From an uncultured Alistipes sp. (GTDB taxonomy: Bacteria; Bacteroidota; Bacteroidia; Bacteroidales; Rikenellaceae): 64,000 nucleotides of DNA. Position numbers and translations under genes: made by a program. Location of the stretch: the NCBI GenBank assembly GCA_910576555.1, contig CAJTIY010000001.1, positions 248,001 to 312,000 of the forward strand, in the 5' to 3' direction. Shown here one piece after another: positions 59,125-64,000 of this stretch. The first letter of the stretch is position 1. Each line of letters begins with the position of its first letter. The notes under the pieces are model-generated. The model saw nothing but the letters and a program-made list of their open reading frames with translations, was not told the origin of the DNA and searched no databases.

Positions 59125-60504
59125 TCAGAGATGGATCGCCTCGCCCGCAGCGGCCTCGGCAGCCTCCATCAGCGCCTCGTTCATCGTGGGATGGGCGTGT
59201 ATCGTACGGGCGATATCGTGCGCCGTGGCCCCGAGCCCGCGGGCCAGCGTCGGCTCCGCGAGCAGTTCGGTGACATGGGCGCCGACCATATGGGCCCCCA
59301 GCAGCTTGCCGTCCTCCGCAGCGAACAGCAGCTTCACGAACCCGTCGCGGTCGCCCGCAGCCGTGGCCTTGCCCGACGCGGTGAAGGGGAAACGCCCGAC
59401 CGTATAGGCCGCGCCGCGCTCCTGCAGCTGCTGCTCCGTGAAGCCGACCGATGCCACCTCGGGTGTCGTAAAGACGCACGAAGGGATCGTCGTGTAGTCC
59501 ACCGGTGCGGGATCGAGCCCGCAGATCGCCTCCACGCAGCAGATCGCCTCGGCCGAAGCCACGTGGGCCAGCGCCGGCCCCGGAACGATGTCGCCGATGG
59601 CATAGACGCCCGGCACCGAGGTGTGGTAGAAGGCATCGACGACCACCTTGTCGCGCTCCGTGCGCACGCCCGCCTCCTCGAGACCGATGCCCTCGATGTT
59701 CGACTTGATGCCCACGGCCGAGAGGACGACCTCCGCCGCGAGAGTCTCCGCCCCCTTCTTGCCCTCGACCTCGACGGTGCACAGCCCCGCGGCATCGACC
59801 GTCACGCCTTTCACGGTCGTCGACGTAAGCACGCCAATGCGCATCTTGCGGAAGGCGCGCTCCATCGCCTTCGACACCTCCTCGTCTTCGAGCGGCAGGA
59901 TGCGGGGCAGGTACTCCACCACGGTCACCTCGACGCCCAGCGCGGCATAGAACCACGCGAACTCACTGCCGATGGCACCCGAGCCCACCACGATCATCGA
60001 GGCGGGCAGACGATCGAGCGTCAGGGCCTGATGCGAGGCAAGAACATGCACGCCGTCCACCGGCAAGAAGGGGAGTTCGCGCGGCCGCGCACCCGTGGCG
60101 AGGATGATGTGGTCGGCCTCGAAGATCGTGCCCTCCACTTCGAGACGACCCGGACCCGCCAGACGGCCGAACCCGGCGATGAGCTCGATACCGTTCTTCT
60201 GCAGCAGGAACCGCACCCCCTTCGACATCGTTTCGGCCACCGTCCGCGAACGGGCGACCATCTTCGCGAGGTCGGCCTTCGGCTCGGAGGCGAGCTCCAC
60301 GCCGTACCGTGCCGCATTGCGGCAATAGCCGTACACCTGCGCGCTCTTGAGCAGCGCCTTGGTGGGGATGCATCCCCGGTTGAGACAGACGCCGCCCGGC
60401 TCCGCGCGCTCCACGAGCGCCACCTTGCGGCCCAACTGCGCAGCACGGATCGCGGCCACATAGCCGCCCGGACCGCTGCCCACTACGATGATGTCGTACT
60501 TCAT
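59125..60504 (-). CDS. lpdA: Dihydrolipoyl dehydrogenase
   Basis: A 459-residue FAD enzyme, the E3 component of 2-oxoacid dehydrogenase or glycine cleavage complexes. The N-terminus (MKYDIIVVGSGPGGYVAAIR) binds FAD. The redox disulfide is CLNRGCIPTKALL. The NAD site is VVGSGAIGSEFAWFYAALGV, and the C-terminal dimer part (VGAHVTELLAEPTLARGL, HAHPTMNEAL) carries the His-Glu pair. No E1/E2 genes are nearby, so its partner complex is encoded elsewhere. Confidence 0.96.
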   Translation of the reverse strand: MKYDIIVVGSGPGGYVAAIRAAQLGRKVALVERAEPGGVCLNRGCIPTKALLKSAQVYGYCRNAARYGVELASEPKADLAKMVARSRTVAETMSKGVRFLLQKNGIELIAGFGRLAGPGRLEVEGTIFEADHIILATGARPRELPFLPVDGVHVLASHQALTLDRLPASMIVVGSGAIGSEFAWFYAALGVEVTVVEYLPRILPLEDEEVSKAMERAFRKMRIGVLTSTTVKGVTVDAAGLCTVEVEGKKGAETLAAEVVLSAVGIKSNIEGIGLEEAGVRTERDKVVVDAFYHTSVPGVYAIGDIVPGPALAHVASAEAICCVEAICGLDPAPVDYTTIPSCVFTTPEVASVGFTEQQLQERGAAYTVGRFPFTASGKATAAGDRDGFVKLLFAAEDGKLLGAHMVGAHVTELLAEPTLARGLGATAHDIARTIHAHPTMNEALMEAAEAAAGEAIHL

Positions 60505-60546
60505 GTCGTTCGTCTTATTGGGATTATCGATCGTTCCGCCGTCGCG

Positions 60547-62253
60547 CTACCGCGTCGCCGCAGGCACCCGCAGCACCTCGCCGTTGTCGGCCGCCACGGC
60601 ACGCTTCCACTTCTCGCTGTAGCCCGGCCACTGAATCTTGTCGGGAATCTGCTTTCCGTTGCCGTTATCCACGAAATGTGCCGCACCTTCGTTGCCGTCG
60701 AGGTACGAAATCACATCGCCGTGCTCGCTCTTGACGTTACCGTCCATGTATTTCAGCAGCAGATATTTGTCGAGCTTCGACCAGCGGTCGAAGAGCTGCC
60801 GGGCCGTATTTACCGAATATTCGGTCAGGTAGCGGGCGCGCTTCTTGGCCGGAAGCTTCGCCGCGGTCTCATCGACGAGCGGCACCTGCACCTGAAGTTT
60901 ACGGTTCTCCCACTCGTCCACCGCCTTGCGGATGTCGGCAGCGACGAGGTCGTAGCGCAGGTAGGCGAAGTTCGTCACGCGGTTGAAGAGCCAGAAGGCC
61001 GACGTGGGCGACCATTCGAGCATCGAGCCGTTATCCTCGCGGAAGCACTCGGGAACCTCGGTCGCCGAGCAGTAGATCGGCGTGAGGCACGAGGTGGCCG
61101 CATCGTCGACACCGAACCAGAGGATGCCCATGTCGTCGGGCAACTGGGGACGCGCCTGCGCCACGAACCAGAAACCGGTCTGCTGCGTGGCCGTCGCGCG
61201 CTCGTTGACGTAGGTCGCACCGTCCACCTCGAACTCCATCGGCCGCCAGCGGTAGGGGCAGGCGTGGCCTCCGGCACCCAGATCGGCGGTCATGTCCATC
61301 GGCGTGCCCTCGTAGTGGTCGCGCATGCAGTCGAAGACGGTCTTGGGCGACACCTTCACGCGCGGCTTGACCCACAGAGGCATCCGGTTGGCGGCATTGT
61401 GTCCCATCGCATAGTCCGTATAGCGGTCCATGTCGTCGGCCACCGTGCGGAAGAAGGCCCAGACGCGCGCCTCGCAGCCGCGCATGGCGCTGAAATCGAG
61501 CGGCGCATAGGCATCCGAGAAGCTGAACTCCTCGTCGCGGCCCGTGAAATAGCCCCGCTCGCGGGCGAACGAGATCGCGTCGGGCGCATAGAGGCAGTTT
61601 TCGGGATCGTCGGTGGGGAAGGTCGTGATGCGGGCATGGTTGGCATGGGCCGAGACATAGCCGTCGGGAATGCGGCGCGCCACCCACACGATGCCCTTCC
61701 GGGCGTTGGCGCCCGTGCCGTCGTCCTCGAATCCCTTGCCGATCAGCTCCATGATCCACGCCTCTTCGGGGTCGGCGATCGAAAACGACTCGCCGCTCGA
61801 CGCATAGCCGTAGGCGTTCGCCAGCTCGACGATCGTGGCGATCGCTTCGCGGGCGGTGCGGGCGCGCTGGAGCGTGATGTAGATGAGCGATCCGTAGTCC
61901 ATACGGCCCGTCGGATCCTCCAGTTCTGAGCGGCCGCCGTAGGTCGTCTCGGCGATGACGAGCGAGTGTTCGTTCATGTTGCCGATCGTCGAATAGGTCT
62001 GCGCGACCTGCGGAATATCGGTCAGGTAGCGCCCCGTATCCCACTCGTAGACGGGCAGCATCGCCCCGGCCTTGTAGCGGCCGGCCGGCGTGCGGTAGAG
62101 CGCGCCGTAGAGCTGGTGCGAATCGGCGGCGTAGGAGACCATGACCGAACCGTCGGTCGAGGCGCCGCGCGTGACGATGAAGTTGGTGCAGGCCGCGGCC
62201 GTGCCGTAGCCGATGAGGGCCGTGGCCGCAAGCAGATAACGGAGGTTTTTCAT
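60547..62253 (-). CDS. C69-family (U34) dipeptidase
   Basis: A 568-residue exported Ntn-type dipeptidase. The signal peptide is followed by AACTNFIVTRGASTDGS, where the Cys is the expected N-terminal nucleophile after processing. Motifs NEHSLVIAETTYGGRSEL and EEAWIMELIGKG, plus a long C-terminal domain (WFGVDDAATSCLTPIYC), are typical. It probably degrades dipeptides in the periplasm. The ATG at 62253 starts the signal peptide, and a full -33/-7 promoter lies upstream. It is divergent from the YggS gene. Confidence 0.93.
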   Translation of the reverse strand: MKNLRYLLAATALIGYGTAAACTNFIVTRGASTDGSVMVSYAADSHQLYGALYRTPAGRYKAGAMLPVYEWDTGRYLTDIPQVAQTYSTIGNMNEHSLVIAETTYGGRSELEDPTGRMDYGSLIYITLQRARTAREAIATIVELANAYGYASSGESFSIADPEEAWIMELIGKGFEDDGTGANARKGIVWVARRIPDGYVSAHANHARITTFPTDDPENCLYAPDAISFARERGYFTGRDEEFSFSDAYAPLDFSAMRGCEARVWAFFRTVADDMDRYTDYAMGHNAANRMPLWVKPRVKVSPKTVFDCMRDHYEGTPMDMTADLGAGGHACPYRWRPMEFEVDGATYVNERATATQQTGFWFVAQARPQLPDDMGILWFGVDDAATSCLTPIYCSATEVPECFREDNGSMLEWSPTSAFWLFNRVTNFAYLRYDLVAADIRKAVDEWENRKLQVQVPLVDETAAKLPAKKRARYLTEYSVNTARQLFDRWSKLDKYLLLKYMDGNVKSEHGDVISYLDGNEGAAHFVDNGNGKQIPDKIQWPGYSEKWKRAVAADNGEVLRVPAATR

Positions 62254-62331
62254 GCGTTCGTGTTTTTTCGGGGTGTTCCGCAACGCACGGAACCGCGGCA
62301 TCGGAGCCGCCTGTTCCGTAGCGCCATCATA

Positions 62332-62339
62332 CAAATATA
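62332..62339 (-). promoter_or_regulatory. Promoter of the C69 dipeptidase
   Basis: TATATTTG on the minus strand with TTTG 19 bases upstream, an ideal -33/-7 pair. Confidence 0.75.
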
Positions 62340-62402
62340 GGAAACAAATCCCGAACTGCAAAAAAACGCCGGCCCGCTCTTCCGTGTTGTACGGAATTTG
62401 CG

Positions 62403-62410
62403 TAATTTTG
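62403..62410 (+). promoter_or_regulatory. Promoter -7 box of the YggS-family gene
   Basis: TAATTTTG, 55 bases before the ATG at 62466, in the interval shared with the dipeptidase promoter. Confidence 0.6.
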
Positions 62411-62465
62411 AGCCGTAATCGCATCCCGCGCCGCCGCCCGGCGACGTCAAAAAACAGAATCGGAC

Positions 62466-63137
62466 ATGTCCATAGCTTATCGTCTGTCGCGCGTACGTGC
62501 GTCGCTTCCCGAGGAGGTGACGCTGGTCGCCGTATCGAAAACCCATCCCGCGGAGGCGATCCGCGAAGCCTACGACGCCGGACAGCGCATCTTCGGCGAG
62601 AGCCGCCCGCAGGAGCTCAAAGCCAAATACGAGGCATTGCCCCGCGACATCGCATGGCACATGATCGGCCACCTGCAGACCAACAAGATCAAATACATCG
62701 CACCGTTCGTCGCCCTGATCCACTCGGTCGACAGCGCCCGACTGACCGAGGCGATCGAACGCGAGGCGGCGCGCTGCGACCGCACGATCGACATCCTGCT
62801 CGAAATCCGGGTCGCCGCCGAGGAGACCAAAACCGGCTGGAACCTCGACGAACTGTTGCGCTACGTCCGCACGACCCCCTTCGCCGGCATGCCGCATGTG
62901 CGCGTTCGCGGCGTAATGGGCATCGCCACCAACACGGACGACGAAGCGGTCGTTCGGCGCGACTTCGAGGAGCTGCGGCGCTGCTTCGAGCTGCTGCGGC
63001 CCAACTTCGGCGCACGGTTCGACACGCTGTCGATGGGCATGTCGGGAGACTATCCGATCGCCGTGGCCTGCGGCGCCACGATGGTGCGCGTCGGCTCGTC
63101 GATCTTCGGCGAGCGGGACTATGCGCACCGGGCATAA
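62466..63137 (+). CDS. YggS/PLPBP-family PLP homeostasis protein
   Basis: A 223-residue PLP-binding barrel protein that maintains PLP and amino-acid balance. The PLP lysine is in TLVAVSKTHPAEAIREAYDA. Other family segments are IFGESRPQELKAKYEALP, WHMIGHLQTNKIKYI and LSMGMSGDYPIAVACGATMV with the phosphate-binding RVGSSIFGERD. Length is normal. It runs alone between a divergent peptidase and the 74-bp repeats. Confidence 0.95.
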   Translation: MSIAYRLSRVRASLPEEVTLVAVSKTHPAEAIREAYDAGQRIFGESRPQELKAKYEALPRDIAWHMIGHLQTNKIKYIAPFVALIHSVDSARLTEAIEREAARCDRTIDILLEIRVAAEETKTGWNLDELLRYVRTTPFAGMPHVRVRGVMGIATNTDDEAVVRRDFEELRRCFELLRPNFGARFDTLSMGMSGDYPIAVACGATMVRVGSSIFGERDYAHRA

Positions 63138-63229
63138 TCCCGTCTTCCGAACGATCGGCCGCACCTCGCTTCGATCCAATCAACAGGGCATCGGCCTCCC
63201 GGAACATTCTTGCAACCGATAACGAAAGC

Positions 63230-63432
63230 AGGCGGCGCCTCGGCAAATCCGCAAGCTTCGCTTGCTTTTGCGCTCGGCTTGCACTTTGGCTTCCGCCCAA
63301 GATAGGCGGCACCTCGGCAAATCCGCAAGCTTCGCTTGCTTTTGCGCTCGGCTTGCACTTTGGCTTCCGCCCAAGATAGGCGGCGCCTCGGCAAATCCGC
63401 AAGCTTCGCTTGCTTTTGCGCTCGGCTTGCAC
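63230..63432. repeat. Tandem 74-bp repeat, 2.7 copies, ending in the dapB promoter
   Basis: Units start at 63230, 63304 and 63378, each 74 bases and almost identical (one G/A difference in GGCGGC[G/A]CCTCGG is visible). Each contains the palindrome GCAAGCTTCGCTTGC. The third copy is cut after GCTCGGCTTGCAC, where complete copies continue TTTGGCTTCCGCCCAAGATAGG but this one reads TATCTTTG. A diverged array of the same family is at 14514-14712 in the opposite orientation. Confidence 0.9.
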
Positions 63433-63440
63433 TATCTTTG
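63433..63440 (+). promoter_or_regulatory. Promoter of dapB, fused to the repeat array
   Basis: TATCTTTG with a TTG at 63410-63412, spacer 20. The -33 element lies inside the third repeat unit and the -7 box is the first sequence after its truncation point. Confidence 0.75.
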
Positions 63441-63516
63441 TCTCCCTGAACGGCGAAAAAACGAAGAACGGAACAATCCGGCGTTTTCGCACACACCTCG
63501 AAAAACAGACGAACAG

Positions 63517-64000
63517 ATGAAAGCGGCAATTATCGGCTACGGCAAAATGGGACGCGAGATCGAACGCATCCTCGCCCAGCGGGGGCACGAAACGGCGCTC
63601 GTGATCGACGCGGAGAACAGCGCGGATCTCAACGCTGCGCACCTTGCAGGAATCGACGTAGCGCTGGAATTCACCACGCCGGCGACGGCTTACGACAACA
63701 TCCGCACCTGTCTCGAATGCGGCACGGCGGTAGTGAGCGGCACGACGGGCTGGACCGACCGCCTCGCGGAGCTGCAGGAGCTCTGCCGCGAGCGGGGCGG
63801 AGCGATGTTCTACGCCTCGAACTTCAGTCTCGGCGTCAACCTGCTGTTCCGCCTCAACCGCCGTCTGGCCGCACTCACAGGACGCATCGGCGGCTACGAC
63901 GCACGCATCGCCGAGGTGCACCACATCCAGAAAAAGGACGCACCGAGCGGCACGGCCATCACGTTGGCCGAAGGGATCATCGCCGGGATGCCTACCAAAA
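63517..64000 (+). CDS. dapB: 4-hydroxy-tetrahydrodipicolinate reductase, 3' end outside the window
   Basis: The first 161 codons of the lysine/diaminopimelate pathway reductase. It starts MKAAIIGYGKMGREIERILA with the GxGxMG dinucleotide-binding motif. EFTTPATAYDNI and VVSGTTGWTDRLAEL follow, then ASNFSLGVNLLFRLN and the catalytic EVHHIQKKDAPSGTA. The gene runs off the right edge in frame. Diaminopimelate feeds peptidoglycan synthesis as well as lysine. Confidence 0.95.
   Translation, partial: MKAAIIGYGKMGREIERILAQRGHETALVIDAENSADLNAAHLAGIDVALEFTTPATAYDNIRTCLECGTAVVSGTTGWTDRLAELQELCRERGGAMFYASNFSLGVNLLFRLNRRLAALTGRIGGYDARIAEVHHIQKKDAPSGTAITLAEGIIAGMPTK

Larger units (their letters stand above)
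63138..63516. other. Interval between the YggS gene and dapB, filled by the repeat array
   Basis: About 380 bases. The first 90 show no signal. The rest is the tandem 74-bp repeat and then the dapB promoter and leader. Several short readings through the repeat are artefacts of its period not being a multiple of three. Confidence 0.7.

Noticed and set aside
58387..61929. An 1180-codon plus-strand frame across truA, lpdA and the dipeptidase.
   Set aside because: It runs out of frame through truA and antisense through two other clear genes, so it is only a GC-driven shadow.
63230..63432. Possible CRISPR array.
   Set aside because: Units are contiguous and nearly identical over all 74 bases, with no variable spacers and no cas genes nearby.
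63119..63529. Apparent repeat proteins encoded across the 74-bp array.
   Set aside because: The period is not a multiple of three, so frames rotate; the readings lack a promoter, a ribosome site or any conserved domain.

Overview
The window looks like a chromosome segment of a high-GC gut Bacteroidetes, most probably Alistipes or a close relative in Rikenellaceae. The evidence is Bacteroidetes promoters (-7 boxes of the form TAnnTTTG, often TATCTTTG or TATATTTG), FimA/Mfa-type fimbrial lipoproteins, FISUMP-type surface lipoproteins, DUF1896/DUF3945 conjugative-element genes, and high GC throughout except for one AT-rich island. The genus is an inference from style and gene content.

Region 1 (about 1-14,500) is accessory DNA. 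It opens inside a TraG/VirD4-like coupling ATPase, followed by two genes typical of Bacteroidales integrative conjugative elements (DUF4099/DUF3945 and DUF1896). A six-gene fimbrial operon follows (3428-10618): a FimA-like major subunit, an intergenic terminator, two paralogous FimB/Mfa2-like subunits (the first frameshifted), a DUF3575 barrel protein, an OmpA-like lipoprotein and a 54-residue lipoprotein, closed by an 18-bp terminator hairpin. Next is an AT-rich insert with one gene, a TIR / STAND-like NTPase / TPR protein (10942-13293), the best candidate here for an anti-phage NADase system. The region ends in a DUF2958 fragment and two coupled helix-turn-helix genes, one with an in-frame stop.

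Region 2 (14.5-21 kb) holds 74-bp repeats, a decayed nitroreductase facing a decayed AraC-type regulator, an EamA transporter, pheT, a zinc-ribbon remnant, and an AraC regulator facing a tripartite RND efflux operon (21179-26912).

Region 3 (27-63 kb) is mostly core. In order it has two surface FISUMP lipoproteins, a CDGSH protein, floA/nfeD, a SPOR protein, trkH with an orphan membrane sensor module, mtaB, a zinc/manganese ABC permease, an LptF/LptG permease overlapping ribBA, a VOC remnant, fmt, a 1-Cys peroxiredoxin, a YciE/YciF ferritin-like protein, a probable structured RNA (about 44721-44981), two envelope proteins and a five-gene 2-oxoacid:ferredoxin oxidoreductase operon. After these come serC-serA-DUF1015, yicC-gmk-nadD-ddl-DUF3109-M23 peptidase, truA, lpdA, a C69 dipeptidase, a YggS-type PLP protein and the start of dapB. 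A second array of the 74-bp repeats runs directly into the dapB promoter.

Seven genes are interrupted or decayed in the first 42 kb (FimB-like, DUF2958, HTH, nitroreductase, AraC, zinc ribbon, VOC), and the nfeD start is doubtful. No rRNA, tRNA, CRISPR array or complete insertion sequence was found.
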